Source of the DNA: Theristus sp. LFF4_11
Lineage: Eukaryota; Nematoda; Chromadorea; Monhysterida; Xyalidae
Length of the DNA: 64,000 bases
NCBI GenBank assembly: GCA_030248135.1
Contig: JASANC010004507.1
Location: 36,026 to 100,025 of the forward strand
Reading direction: 5' to 3'
Shown here: piece by piece, positions 50,472 to 62,969 of the stretch
How the letters are laid out: each line of letters begins with the position of its first letter
How positions within the stretch are numbered: the first letter of the stretch is position 1
The notes under the pieces: model-generated
Database searches by the model: none
The model's input: only the letters and a program-made list of their open reading frames with translations
Told to the model about the DNA's origin: nothing
Made by a program: the position numbers and the translations under genes

Positions 50472-52299
50472 TGCACGCAGTTAGCCAGATTCAATATGCA
50501 CATTCCTGTTCTCAATTGTCGTTCTCTGTCACCACTATCATTAATGAATAATATAAATACGGTATTCAATCAATTGAAATATTCAGATCTGAACAAAGTG
50601 TTGTTTCTTGTTTTGAGTCCTCCCTTGCAAAACGTACCGATTTGCTGTTCTTTTTTGTTCTTCTTTGATTATAAAATTATTGCATATTGTAATCTGTTTT
50701 ATCACATTTCTTTTCTGGAACGAAATGACTGTCGATTGGCGCAGCTAGTTCTGAGCCCTCAGTGCCATTTACGCAACTTTTCACACGTTGATCATGTTGT
50801 TCACGTTTGAAGTGATTGGATTTTCGAAGTATCCGATCCGATGCCCCCAATCTGTCACAACAATAACTGAACTTGTTTACTTTGTTAGAAGCCGATGTAA
50901 TTTTTGTAGTCCCGGTTTTTTTAGCAGTTAGTGCCATCTATGATTGTTTGAATGATTTTTTAGATCCATGCTCAGTGTCATTAATTTAATGGCCCTCATA
51001 AAGTTTCGTAATTTTGGTGCTTTTCATACGTTTTTATTACAATAGAATTTCTGCATTTAAGTGGCCATAAACCCCACAGTCACTTCGCTAAGCATCCCAA
51101 ACTGCAGTGGACTGAAAAATGCGTCGTTGTGTGATTGTTAAACTGAAACGCACAAGAACAATGATTGAATCTCTGAAGTATTCGTTTTTTGATAATATCA
51201 CATAAAAATCAAAATAATAAACATTCTTTTATGCCAAAAACATTTCTCTTTTTGCTGCTGCTGTTTCAGTTCTTTGCTGTTATGCTGGTCATTTTTGTGT
51301 AGTTTTCATCGTTGGGCATGTTGGTCGTGATCGTGAGGTCTCGTAACTTGGGATTATTCCTTGTCAGTAATTGCCTTATGATTTTGTGAAGCTATCCTAC
51401 TTAGCAGCTGCAGTTTCTGTTGCTCATGTTTCCATTAGTTCAAACCAAACGTGAACATGTATCGATACTTCGTGACAAGCTGTTGTATTGCCCGGTAACT
51501 TCGCTCGGATCAATAAGCAACGGATCCTGGTCGTGGAGCGCTCGACATAAACCAGAATGCACTGTTTTTCTGATTTAAAAAAATCTATTCCATAGTGATA
51601 GCTGTGAAACGAATTGTTGTTGATGTGATTCAAATCGTTGTAGTCTTGTGCAAATTTTCTAAAATTCTTTCTTTCCTTTCTCTGTTCCAAACTGTAATTG
51701 TACTTGTAATTTACAACTGCAGATTATGTTGACAATGTTGATAAACATGTGTGCGAGTTGCGCAAGACAAACGCAACGGATGTATTTTACATAAAATTAA
51801 GTTGTTTTTTGAATCTAAAGGTTTTGACAGCCTACACTTTACAAACAAAAATAAATAAATAAATTTTGAGAAAAAATAAGGCACGCTTGGCGTGCAGCTT
51901 GGGTTGCCGCGAGATGTGTCTCTTCTCGTCATTTGTCTCGTCTCGCGCGATTTTTCACTGTCTCGTGATCTCGTCTCGTCTAGCAGATGCTATCATTGGA
52001 TTATTCAACGGACTTTTGTTCACTGACATCTTGTGTTGCGGTTGTTGCTGCTGTCATTAACTGACCAAACCAAACCAATTGTTTTTGAGAGAATATGAAA
52101 TTCAAAGAACTGTTTTGCGTTGTGAAGGCTGGTGGTCTGTGGTGACAAGTTTACAATCAAACATTTTCTGTTTGACGTTTTTGGACCCCATGAAAATGTC
52201 GTCCTTTAATGCGAAAATACTGTTTACAAATTTGTATTAGCGCGTCTCGCGACCCTCTGTCTCGTGTTTCGTCTCGCAGCAAGCCAACATGCAGCACAA
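50472..52299. other. Convergent intergenic region
   Basis: The 3' ends of NAMPT (plus) and the SMCR8-like gene (minus) face each other here. There are several AATAAA-like signals (for example AATAATAAACATT near 51217) but no supported gene. Confidence 0.5.
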
Positions 52300-55200
52300 T
52301 CAACGGTGCACTGTGAATTTTCGTTTCACGGGACGCGCGTGTTCAAAGAAGACGCTGTCGAACGGGCCACCAACGAGCTGCGTCGCATCGGTCTGCTGTC
52401 GATTCAACAGCTCCACCAGGTAGCGTACGATTCGCATGTCCGCCGACTGCAGACGGAGCAGGTCGCCGAGTGCGACGACGTGACGTACGTTGCGACGGTA
52501 GACATCCGGGCAGCTGTACGCGAAGTGCCACGCGACGTACGCACACGCCGCGTACTCGCCTGCAACACGCACTCCCGACTTTCATTGATGACCTTCAACA
52601 GCAGTACTTCAAACATTCACAGTCTGCTTGCAGAGCGTGTGCAGTTCTCGCACTTGAATCTGGCACGCTGATTGGCTGTATCCAGCACGTTGGGCTGATC
52701 AGTGATACACTAACACTGATCCGTTGGACTAACGAATCAGAAGTATAGCTCAAAATCAGCCTCAAAAGGTAATCCTGCGACAACGGGGTCGTCAGTTGCA
52801 TTACACTATGGCTTAGAGTTCAACTGAACAGCAAAAAACCTGCAATTTTAGTTCTCGAAGCAATAGTTTAGCCTAGAAGCGGAACTGAATCTGTGACGTG
52901 CAAACTTGGTTGTTCATGAGTGAAGTCCACCGACCGAGCAACGCAGTGAGGTAAGCCACCAGCGAGTGGTCACCGGGGAACTGGCGATGTGTTTTCTTGG
53001 CCAGCTGACCCAGCAGGCGTGTTTTCTCATTGGGCGGCGCGGTGAGCGTCCACCGATTCACGTCCAACACGGAGACAAACGGACGCACCACCGCCGGCAG
53101 CAGATCATCGGTGCTGTGGTGCTCCTGGTGGCACGGCAAAATGTACAGCTTGTGAAACGTGTCGCGTCGAAATGACGTCATGTGCTCCAACAGTCACTTT
53201 GCTTGAGGGGTGAACCAAACGGACACTTGCACATTTTAGCAATGGCAATAGACCATGGCACCGACAAGAAATTTATTTGTTTCGATTGGATTAGCAGCAT
53301 TTGAGTCATAACATTTGCGCATTTGGAGTATTACTATTTGTGTTTGTGTACCGGTAAGCAATGTCCGCAGATACGTCGATCAGCAATGATGTCAGGCGCA
53401 ATGCGTAACGCTCGTTTCGTGCTGGTCGTGTTGCTTGTGGCGACCTCGGTGTTGCCCGCACACCAACTCAAGCAGTCATTCTCCGGGTCGCATTCGGCCG
53501 ACGGCAGTAGACGCTTTAATCGGTGCACCTGAACACGCACGAACGTTTATTTTGCTCAGTTTAGTTTCTTTCTCATTCACTTTGTTTTGCTTTTAGTTTT
53601 TTTATCGTCGCTAGCGATGAGATGTTGGCGTGTCGAACAAACGGCCAACAAGTCCAGAAGAAACGTGTGTCCAAAGGTGCACACCAAACGAACCATTTGA
53701 ACGACGGTACGTTTGCGTGACTGCGAGCCGCACACGAGCGTGAACTGGCCCGTCCATAACGGCAGCAGCAGCTCAGGCAACGAGCGAATGCTCGCCAGCA
53801 ACAGAGCGCGTGCGCCAGAGCACGTGCTGCCAACTGCAATGCTCATTAGTGTATGTGTATGCAGCCAACTTGTGAAACAATCGATGCATACAATTCATGC
53901 AGTGGTACGAGGTTTCAATCGGGCAGGCTGATTGCTGATATGCTGCATCGAGCTGGCTGAGTTACAGTTCGACTGCACGATAAAGCGAGCTAAGTTTTCA
54001 AAAAGGTATGTATACTTCTCGACAGTGTGGAACTAACGAGCAGCAAGTTCATTGCCGTTGCCACCATGATTGTTGTTGTTTACAGAGTACGAATCGCTTC
54101 GGTTTCTAGCACCGCCGTCACTGTTGCTTGTATTATGGCCGTTGTTTGAGTATTCACCGGATGAACTGTCCAAGTTTGGCGCCAACTTTAGCTCGAAATT
54201 AGCTGTGCTAGAGCCCGCTGGCAAGGCTTGAGTATCTTCATCATCGTTCGGGATTACCGACAACAGCAACAATCTGCAAGAAGTTCACATGGTCAAGACA
54301 AGTAACAGGACACAAAATGCACGCAACGGCCATTGCTCCCTTGCTCTACCTGTCCACGTGCAGATACAGGGTTGTCGATGGGTTGAGCGGTCGATCAAAC
54401 GCTAGAAATCGATGAATCGACGAGCGCCTGTTGAACGTGCACCAAAAGTGGCGCAGCTGCTGGCAGAAGGCGCCGTTTGTGCACGGGTACAACTGTGCCA
54501 CGGGACGCAGCTGGCCGGCACGAGTGCTGTCAGACACGCACATGCGCTTGTCCGCGTGCAACAGCAAATCAACCCTGAACCATGTGAACATCGATGCCAT
54601 AAACGGCAATCCGTGCGACACGACAGGTCTGCGTGTTCACAGTCACCAGAAGTGCTTCACTTTTGATTCAGAAAACAAACATGCTGCCTGGCGTTCAGAC
54701 AACACAACGCAGGTAATCAGTGCCCTTGGTTCAGTTTCTTGTAGTCTTCTAAAACATTTCCAACTAGCTGATTACCTGCATTGTGGTCACTTGAATGGAT
54801 TCTACAGGGTGAACCAGAAAAAGGTCCCAACGTCAAAATGCTCTCCCTGGCTTGTTCTGAGATGTTCCGAGCTGAAAAATTGGAACACTATTAGAACACT
54901 TTGGGAGGTTTTTCTGACCAAACTTTTATGGTATTTCGAGTCTGAGTGTGTGTGAGCGTTCTGCTCAGAACAGATGCGTATTTTACCACAAGTCAGTGAG
55001 AGCAATTTGAAGTTGGAACCTTTTTTGGTTCACTCTGTAAAAAACCAACCTCCGCCTCCACAGCAATCATACACACAGAGTGCATGCATCATCAACCCAT
55101 CAGCTTGATGGACATGTTATAGGTTTACACTGTGCTTGTTTTAACTGCCAACCAACCATCGATCCGAGTCACGTGCATCAACACTGTGGTTCGATAAGCA

Positions 55201-56797
55201 CACGAACGAGCAGTTTGAAGGCGATGGGATGGACTGATGGTGGTGGCTGAGATCACTGCTGCTGAATGACTGTCTTTCTTGGGCTTCTTCCAACTGAAGC
55301 ATCCGATACGCAATCATGAACTCTCGGTGCAACTTGCGTGTTCGCATGTTCAGCGCCTCAATTTTTGTGGGGTCCGGTGGTTGTATTGGGTGGTCGCAGT
55401 GATGGTCTGAAAAGATGCTGTGCTTGGCAGCAAATGGGCACATACAAACCACTCAACATGTCCTCGGTGTTGATCGATTGTTCTTATTTGACAGATTTGA
55501 CAGCGAATTTTTTTCAAAATTGTTTAGTGCAGCTTCTGAACTGTTTACAAAATTGTTGAAGTGTGTGCATTCTGTTCAGAGAATTGCGGAGTTCGGCTTG
55601 CACAGAATGCATGCATTATGTGACCACCAACCAATCAGCCAGTTTGATGTGTTACTTATGGTTTTCAAAAACCGACACTGTCTAGGTTAAACCCTTGTAT
55701 GATCACTCTCTATCGCCATCACGAACGTCTGCACAAATTTGGAATTTACACACTCAAGTATCTTATTTTGTCATCCAGTCATTCACAAAAGAACCTTTGA
55801 TTCATCAATTCCTGTCGGAATATAGAACATATTCCGCAGACTATTCAAAAAGATTGATTACAAGATCTTATTGATTAATTCGTTCAGTTTGTTTATTTTC
55901 TCTGATCAACTTTACACTCAAGCGGTTCAAGAGGGGAGGGGCAAAACCCTGATAGGGCCAGCCCTCTTCTGCATCTGTTGGCCAGCTGAAATGCAGAGAA
56001 CCATCGCACAACTTGGTTGATTCACATGGCCAAAGTGCACATTCGAATGCCTAGTAAGCGAGAACCGCAGCGAACCCTCAGCGGCGAGTGCCCTGTTGTT
56101 GTCGTAGTACAGCTCGTAGTAGGATGTAACCGCCTGCGTCTCGACACTGTCCAGGATTTCGAGTGCCGCCTCGAGTTGTCTCAGGAATATACGTCGGTTG
56201 CAGCTCTTTACGATTGCGACCACCGTTTCGGCGGCAGCAAACAGCTCCACCGAGATGTTGGCGATCTTGTCAGCGTCCGGAGTCAAGTATGCCAGACAGC
56301 ACGGACGGACGAAACCGCGCGCGTGCACGTCGAACAACGTGAAGTGGTGTGCGAACGTGTGAATGCCTTGCTCCTCGTTGCGCAGCACCGACTGGATGTC
56401 AGGCGCCAGCGAGAAACCGTCTGCAGTGACAATGAACAGCAACGAATTACGATAGAGGTCTGAACCAGCAAGAAAAGAACCATCTGAACAAGAACAGTCA
56501 AGAATGAAACCGGAAGTCACTTGTGCCCGATCGACATCCGCTCTGATAATCGGCCGTCATGAGCCAGAGAGCAAAGTCGGCTGGTTGAAAATGAGTGCCC
56601 ACAATTGAGGGGATCGTGTGCACAACGCGCGGCCCTTCGATTTCATTGAATTCAACCAGCAGCACGCAGTCGTGCTCCAACGCAGACAAACGATGCCATG
56701 GATCGATTGGGGTGCTTGTTGGCACTTCTGCCGCTCCGTGACTGCACATGTTCATCAGGTCATCCAATACTTCATTTGTGATTTCCATGGCCATCAT
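52300..56797 (-). CDS. SMCR8: SMCR8-like DENN-domain protein
   Basis: Exons read on the minus strand: 56797-56521, 56459-56076, 55406 to about 55155, about 54620-54350, 54273-54038, 53833-53694, 53528-53352, 53184-52906 and 52578-52300. Conserved blocks follow vertebrate SMCR8: HDCVLLVEFNEIEGPRVVHT, HHFTLFDVHARGFVRPCCLA, WTGQFTLVCG, SVLDVNRWTLTAPP, and the final LLRLQSADMRIVRYLVELLN. SMCR8 forms a complex with C9orf72 and WDR41 that acts as a GAP for small GTPases and controls lysosome and autophagy function. The middle (54273-54038) is poor in conservation and rich in Asn, Ser and Gly. The join between exons 3 and 4 breaks in phase, so a small exon is missing there. The exon 8-9 junction is also uncertain. 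Confidence 0.88.
54805..55037. mobile_element. Mariner-like MITE in the SMCR8-like gene
   Basis: A 233-bp element with ends CAGGGTGAACCAGAAAAAGG and CCTTTTTTGGTTCACTCTG, flanked by TA on both sides. The inner halves also pair in part. It is related to the larger elements at 29681-31651 and 39.7-40.7 kb. It lies in the intron where the exon 3-4 join is unresolved. Confidence 0.82.
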
Positions 56798-56889
56798 TAA
56801 TTCAATTTGTTACATCTGCAAAACTGCGAAGTAAATCTTTGGTTTTTTGGTGATTGGTAACAACACGCCGTGCGGTGCAGCTGGAAAAT

Positions 56890-56954
56890 ACTATGAATGC
56901 GTATCCATCATTTGCGCCAACAGCAGCTCGTGTGACTGTATACGCATTCATAGT
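56890..56954. repeat. Perfect 15-bp inverted repeat upstream of the SMCR8-like gene
   Basis: ACTATGAATGCGTAT at 56890-56904 is repeated inversely as ATACGCATTCATAGT at 56940-56954, with 35 bases between. It lies about 95-160 bases upstream of the start codon, in the likely promoter or 5' UTR. It could be a hairpin, a paired binding site, or a tiny MITE. Confidence 0.6.
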
Positions 56955-57029
56955 CAGTTCGTGCAGCACTCGTTGCAAGAACTTCCACTTGGGGTTAAAA
57001 GTGAAAATCCCAATTTTTAATTAATTCAA

Positions 57030-59010
57030 AAAAAACCCTTCAAAATGTCGGATGAAAATCTGATGGGCGACAAAAAACAGGTGCATTCAAACCGCGCTGA
57101 GTTTTGGCACTTTTGCACTTTCAGTATTAAAAAAGCCATTTTGCCCTTAAAATTGGCAAAATGAAAATTATCATCCGACGTCAATTTGGACCCACGTTTT
57201 GAGCATGTGGATCCAAAACCAAGCGTCGTGCTTCTTCTTCCAAACTATTTTTTGCATCCAAATGGGTGCATTTTACATCTTTTTGGCCATTTGCATCCGC
57301 TTTTTTGCAAACAGATGCAAATTGCATCCTAGAATTTTTAGTCAAACCGCAGAAACCATAGAAATTGTTCATCAAAAATTGTATTTTGCGGTGCAATTTT
57401 CAATTTTTTTCTTCGCTTCGCGAAGTTCGTCCCACCTAGGGTTAGGGGCTTTGAAAAAAAAATTTTTTTTATTTTTTTTTCGTTTTTTTTTTAAATTTGG
57501 ATTTTTTTTTCAAACTTAAAAAAAAATTGAAAAATTTTTCTTCTACTTTGCTCTGAAAATTCGATTTATGGCATAATTTTTTGAAAGTTCAAACCAAATT
57601 TTCTTCCCAACTTCTTTGTGTGCTTAGGTACATGTCATTATTTGGTCATTTTGACCGACGTACTCCATGTTTTTCGATTTGGATGACTTCTAGAGTCAAT
57701 TTTTAGCGTTGAAATGACTTAACTGAATTGAAATATCGTTTCAGAAATCGTTTTCTTGCAACTTAGAACATGTTTTTTCAGTCGGTAGGCCATGAGATGA
57801 ACATGATATTTTGTTGATTGGCGTATGTTATAGGTCTACAATGGAGTTGTGCGATATATTGTTAAACAATTGGAGCGGAGATGTTGGTTAATACCACATC
57901 ACACGACCGTTTTTCAGATACCCGATAACATGGCCACATGTTAAAACTTGCGTGCTGAGCTAAACTAACGTGTTAAACTTGCGTCTGTCAGTTGCCCGCA
58001 ACGTGATCGCGAAATCATGGTACGTGTTTTCGATACGATGATTTGAAGAGTGGGCTCTCGCCATGTGGCAGATAGCATAGCTGGTTGAACCTGAAAGTAA
58101 GTGTCTTGTGGGGGGCGACCGGGTCGACAGGGGTTGCCGACTTAGCTACAGCAAACAGGAATTTTTGAACACAGTCAAATTTTGGTAATTTTCTAAAGAG
58201 GAACAACTAAGAACGGTTCAATATTCAAGTACACGTCGAAAATTGTCCTGTTTTACTGTTGAAAATGCAACTTTCCCTCTATGAAATGGACATAATTTCA
58301 ATAAAACACGATTTTCGCTCTTATAGTTTTCCGGATCGTTCTGAAAATAGTCTAGATGAACTCAGCTCGACGAGACGTTTCGAACAAACCTAACTTGTAA
58401 AAAAAAATTTTTTTTTTAATTTTTTTTTAATTTAAAAAAAATCCGGATTTTTTTCCCCTAACCCTAGTCCCACCCATGTTTTTTTAGTTATTTTCTAACA
58501 CGGGCATGTTGCATGTTCAAACGATCACCCATGAGATGCAAGCTGCCATGCTGCCCTTTTTTGCTTTGAGACGTTCCAAATGCCTGGACGTTTGCCGTAT
58601 AATAGCTGAAGATTTTGGCCAACCCTCGCCCAATTTTCTAGACATTTCAAACCGAACTTTCAAGTTGTATCGTGTTCATCGTAACTGCAAGGCACTAACT
58701 AACCCATGAAGGATTGACTGCAGTGCTTATTTATTACCATTGCAATTTATCTTACCGCGATACCAAGTTCTGAATTATCTGTGAAGTTACCAAACTTTGT
58801 TTAATTTTACAAATTTTCAAAAAAATATGCGCTTAAGATCGCACAACTTTTGTGTGAAACCTTAAAACGGTACAAAATAGCGTTTTGAATGAATTTGACC
58901 CTTTTCCAGCGTTTTAAAAAATTGCATCAAGTTTTTTTCAATTTGCATCCTTTTTTCGGCTAACGGATGCAAATTGCATCCTGGCGATTTTGAAAAAACC
59001 GAGGTTCCAA
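57030..59010. repeat. Dispersed repeat with ATGCAAAT palindromes, interrupted
   Basis: A block at about 57285-57355 (TTTGCATCC ... GATGCAAATTGCATCC) recurs in the same orientation at about 58935-59010. Each contains the palindrome GATGCAAATTGCATC. A 1-kb TAGGGTTAGGGG-end element lies between them. The boundaries and nature of the outer repeat are not clear. Confidence 0.45.
57437..58466 (+). mobile_element. TAGGGTTAGGGG-end 1-kb element (8-bp TSD), copy 4
   Basis: Same orientation as the copy at 15228-16258. It starts TAGGGTTAGGGGC and ends CCCCTAACCCTA, flanked by GTCCCACC (57429-57436 and 58467-58474). In this copy the internal G-run is shorter, which shifts the frame of the small open frame seen in the others. 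Confidence 0.93.
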
Positions 59011-59234
59011 ATGATTTTTCTGTGTTCCGTGGTAGTTTCTTGAATACTTCAGAAAGAAAACACACTGGTTCACGTTGTTGTTGATCGACAACGCCGCGAC
59101 GCCGCGCTTCTGCGAGACGACAAATCGGCAACATCCAAGAGTTGACAAGCAGTTTTCTTCACATTTGAAGCGTAAAAACAAGGTATTTTGCTGTTGTTTT
59201 GTTCATTAACAAGCTCATGAAACCAATTGCAGAT

Positions 59235-60015
59235 ATTTGGTGTCATCTATAAACAATGCGACATCTATAAACCCATGGCACATGACGTATTTTATACCGG
59301 GTGTGCGCATGCTCGCACAAGTTTGGACTTGAGAAATATTCCGCTTCATGTTTTTGCATATGTTTTGCTTTCCGTTGTTTTATATTTCGAATTTCGAAAA
59401 CAGTTATTGCCACCCAGTTACCTAACTTGCTTATATTTGATGGTTGGGAGTGAATATATGGGTGGCTTATAGAATCAAGAGAAGGAACAGACGATTGTCA
59501 CTAAATTGTCTTTGTCTTCTCAGTTGCAAACACCATTTCCTTTTGGATCAACACCAAAGCAGTCACTGTCAGTGTTGGGCAAAGGCCAACAACCGACTTC
59601 TGTAGGTGACCTAAGGCTTCGCAAGCCTTTTATCAAGAAAAAATCGTCAACAAAATCTGTCACAAGGGTACAATATTAGCAGTTATACCAGTGACAAAGA
59701 TGCGACCCCTTTCCATGGCAAAGTTGACCAAGAACTCTACAGAACTGCTGCCAGCTTTCAGGAACGCGCGTGTAAATATGCATTACACAAATGTATATGT
59801 TTTAGACATACACATGTCAGCTGTCAACACATGTGAGCATCATAAGAAAAGTAAACAATGTAATTAAAAAAAGATTTCCATTGGAAAAATATAAAACATA
59901 AAACGAAATAACAGCATGCATCATAACAAGCGTGTGGTTGCGCAAACCCGGTATACAAAATGAGTGTAAACCCAGGCGTGGGAAAGTGTGCGGGTTTATA
60001 GATGACCATTGACCC
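59235..60015. repeat. Candidate inverted-repeat element with CATCTATAAACC ends
   Basis: The left side has two copies of CATCTATAAAC, followed by TTTTATACCGGGTGTGCGC. The right side has the near inverse, ending in GCGGGTTTATAGATG. The right-end 38 bases recur at 16601-16638. This suggests a mobile element of about 0.8 kb; no target duplication was found. Confidence 0.45.
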
Positions 60016-60410
60016 TGCCGGACGAATGACAAAGCAAAAAAATTCAAAAATGGATCAGAAAATACCAGATCACGCGATACCACCGAACAACAAATGACAA
60101 CACTCAATGCAAACATTCAAAAGAACACTTCAAAATGTGTATGGCGATAACAGCAAACATCAACAACATCCCGAAAAAGGTGGCATTTTTTTAATCTCTT
60201 TAAAAAAATTTGTTAAACGACCTTACTATGAACTCCTAGTCTCTACCTTAGGAATATTTTTTACCTTGAGAAAACAGGTTGATTTTTTACAAACCATTCA
60301 TACGGTAAATCATTTCCTTTTTACGTTTGCTTTTGCTTCTTCTTTTTTCCGCTTTCGCTTTTTTCGTTTCGTGTTCGTCTCCCTCGTCGCTTTCCCGTGC
60401 CGTGCGTGCC

Positions 60411-61954
60411 TAGAGATGTAAGGGTCAAAAAAAAATTTTTTTTTAATTTTTTTAAAAAAAAGTTAAAAAATGAGCATTTTTTTTTATTTTTTTTATTAAA
60501 AATTTTTGAAATTTTTTCTTTGATGTGCCCTGAAAATGCCGTTTTTGGCATAATTTTTCGAAAGTTCAACAAAAATTTTCTTTGACTTTACCTTGTCACT
60601 TAGTCTTCAACGCTGCAGGTGGTATTCTGGATTGATTTATCGACTGTTTTCAGCCTTGGTGAGTGATGATCGACTCGCGCATTGAAGTACTTGAGCGTCG
60701 CACGCAAAGGCTAGTTCAACAAATTCCGATGTCGCTAAGGTGAGATAGAAGCAGAGAACTCACATTTACGCATCGTTTTTCAGGATCTCGAAAGGTGGAA
60801 ATTGCACTGTCTGCCACTGCAAGCGTAACTTCGTTGGTTGCTCGTTGCTGTTTCGCCTCGTGTCGTCAGCATGATCACACCGGTTTGTTGTGGAACTTGT
60901 TTCCATGTTATTTGAGGTGAATTGAGAGGCAAAACACGAGACGTGATGTCGTCGGTGGGAAAATGGGGTCGCCGAAACCAAGTCTGAAATTTTCACCCTC
61001 CTCCCATATGAGTGGGGGTCATATGGTAAGGGCTGCAGGTCGATCCGGTACCGGTCGATCCGGTACGGTCGATCCGGTGCGGGTCGATCCGGTACCGGTC
61101 GATCCGGTACCTGGCAATTTTCTAGGGCGGTCGATCCGGTACCAGGTCGATCCGGTACTCGGTCGATCCGGTACCAATTGAAATTTTCAGCTGTTTTACG
61201 GGTTTTTAGCGTTCAATTCGTTATGTTTTCGATTTTTCTTTGGTTGATTGTTGATACGATTGTTGATGATACGTTATGAGACGACGACGACTTGCGACAC
61301 TTGGTTGGTTTTGGGAATCGTAATCTGATTCTGAAAAAAGCAAAACAAGTGTACCATATGTTTTTTTTATTTTCTGAACTATTTTCCAGAAGAATAAAGC
61401 TCCAAGACGGTGAAAATTTGCAAAATTATCAGCTCAGCAAGAAAAGGAGAACAAAATAAAAATATGAAGACTGATTCGGTTCTCTTTTGGAGTTGAGGAA
61501 AAATGTCTGTTGTTTTTATTTTTATATTTCCCGCGAAAAAACCTGCGGTAAAATGTTTCAGACATCAGATAAAATGAGAGAAACGAAGAAAAATGGAAAA
61601 CAAATCAGAAACAAATTGAATTGAATGCTAAAACAGTTGAAAATTTCAGTTGGTACCGGATCGACCGAGTACCGGATCGACCTGGTACCGGATCGACCTG
61701 GTACCGGATCGACCGCCCTAGAAAATTGCCAGGTACCGGATCGACCGGTACCGGATCGACCGGTACCGGATCGACCGTACCGGATCGACCGGTACCGGAT
61801 CGACCGCATGCCTATGGTAAGTCGGTGGCTCCTCAGATGGTGATATTCGGACTCCCTGAAAAATTCTGAACAACTTTCATTAAAAAAAAAATTAAAAAAA
61901 ATTTTTTTTTCAAAAAGAAAAAAAATAGAAAATTTTTTTTTCTTGACATCTCTA
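60411..61954. mobile_element. TAGAGATGT-end element (8-bp TSD) carrying a nested foldback-like element
   Basis: Ends TAGAGATGTAAGG and TGACATCTCTA, followed inward by A/T runs. The flanks are a perfect 8-bp duplication, TGCGTGCC (60403-60410 and 61955-61962). The TAGAG end and 8-bp duplication fit the hAT pattern. The outer element's own sequence is about 760 bp. Part of it (near 60530-60600) resembles the TAGGGTTGTTAA-end elements in layout, including TTTTCGAAAGTTCAACAAAA. Confidence 0.87.
61031..61812 (-). mobile_element. Foldback-like element with GGTCGATCCGGTACC arrays (9-bp TSD), copy 2
   Basis: Inverted relative to copy 1 (43738-44700), with ends GGCTGCAGGTCG and CGACCGCATGCC, flanked by TATGGTAAG (61022-61030 and 61813-61821). 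The terminal arrays have a different number of units from copy 1 (about 7 and 10 against 6 and 5). The AT-rich centre matches copy 1 but lacks the 274-bp insertion. Confidence 0.9.
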
Positions 61955-62236
61955 TGCGTGCCTCGTCCCCGTCGCCGGCTGGCCGTTTGCTTGCGTTAAA
62001 CAGAAAAGCTTAAAGTTGGAGCCGATCCTCCCCGATCCCAATGTTTCATGTTCATTCATTCATCCCTTTGAAGATTGAACAAATTCTGTTAAAATCAATC
62101 AACGCTGACAATCTCGCTTTGTTGAAATTGAAAAGGCTTCGCTTGGGAAGTTAGGATTAGGTTTTGGATGTTCGCACATTCACTCACATGTCCCACCGAA
62201 TGTTTCGAAACAAACTTGTGTTTCAATTTGTTTCAG

Positions 62237-62636
62237 AGTGCCGATGTTCGCAGAATGTTAATAAGGTCAAATTCAGCGTTGAAAAGTAGTGATTCTGTAG
62301 AAGAGCCGTTGAGGCCGTCGTCCGATTCTTTGCTCATACAGCGACAGCATTCATGTTCCACCACAACAACGTCAACAACTGATGTCATTTTCTCAAAGTG
62401 AGTTTCATTTCAAACGTTGAAAATTTCACCACTTTTTGCGTTCAATTTTTTTAAATTTAGACTTGATTTCTGTTCTGCCTCCCTCCCAAAATCCAAAACT
62501 ACATCTCAAAATTTTTCTGCGCCAGCTAGAGATGGTAAAAGCGGGTAACCGTTTTATTTTTCAATTTTTCTCAGCGCCAAGTTTCCATAACTCGGCAATC
62601 GGCTTCGGAGCCAATCAGAAATACAGTGGAAATTAG
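62237..62636 (+). CDS. C-terminal exons of an unidentified serine-rich protein
   Basis: One exon at 62237-62397 has clear splice sites (gtttcag before, AAA|gtgagt after) and encodes a Ser/Thr-rich stretch including RRMLIRSNSALKSSDSVEEP. It can join in phase 2 to 62582-62636, ending FHNSAIGFGANQKYSGN and a stop. The second acceptor (gccaag) is weaker than a nearby ctcag site that would lead to an early stop. Upstream exons were not found, and may lie beyond the transposon at 60.4-62 kb. I do not recognise the protein. Confidence 0.4.
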
Positions 62637-62969
62637 TATTTAATAATTTTTTTCGAAACCGTCAAATCCGTCATCGTCATCAACACACTCAGACGAAACA
62701 AACTGCAACGTTTGAACCAAAAAATTGACCGTCGTAGACGCGAGTTTCGCGAAATCATCATTTTTTTAGCAGTAGCCTATGAATTTTTAAGCAATCAGCT
62801 GATTGGATTGGATGGTGAGCAATGGATCAAATTCGGATTTGTGTGACAACCATGTTTATATTTCTAACCTGTTCTTGTGCGTCAATGGTCTGATCTTACG
62901 CAAAATAACTTTCGTTTGTTTGCAGCTTTTTGATTTTCGTCACCCGCATATCCCAGTCAAGTCGCCATC

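Noticed and set aside
52264..52671. 135-codon plus-strand frame
   Set aside because: It is the antisense shadow of the last SMCR8-like exon, which has family similarity on the minus strand.
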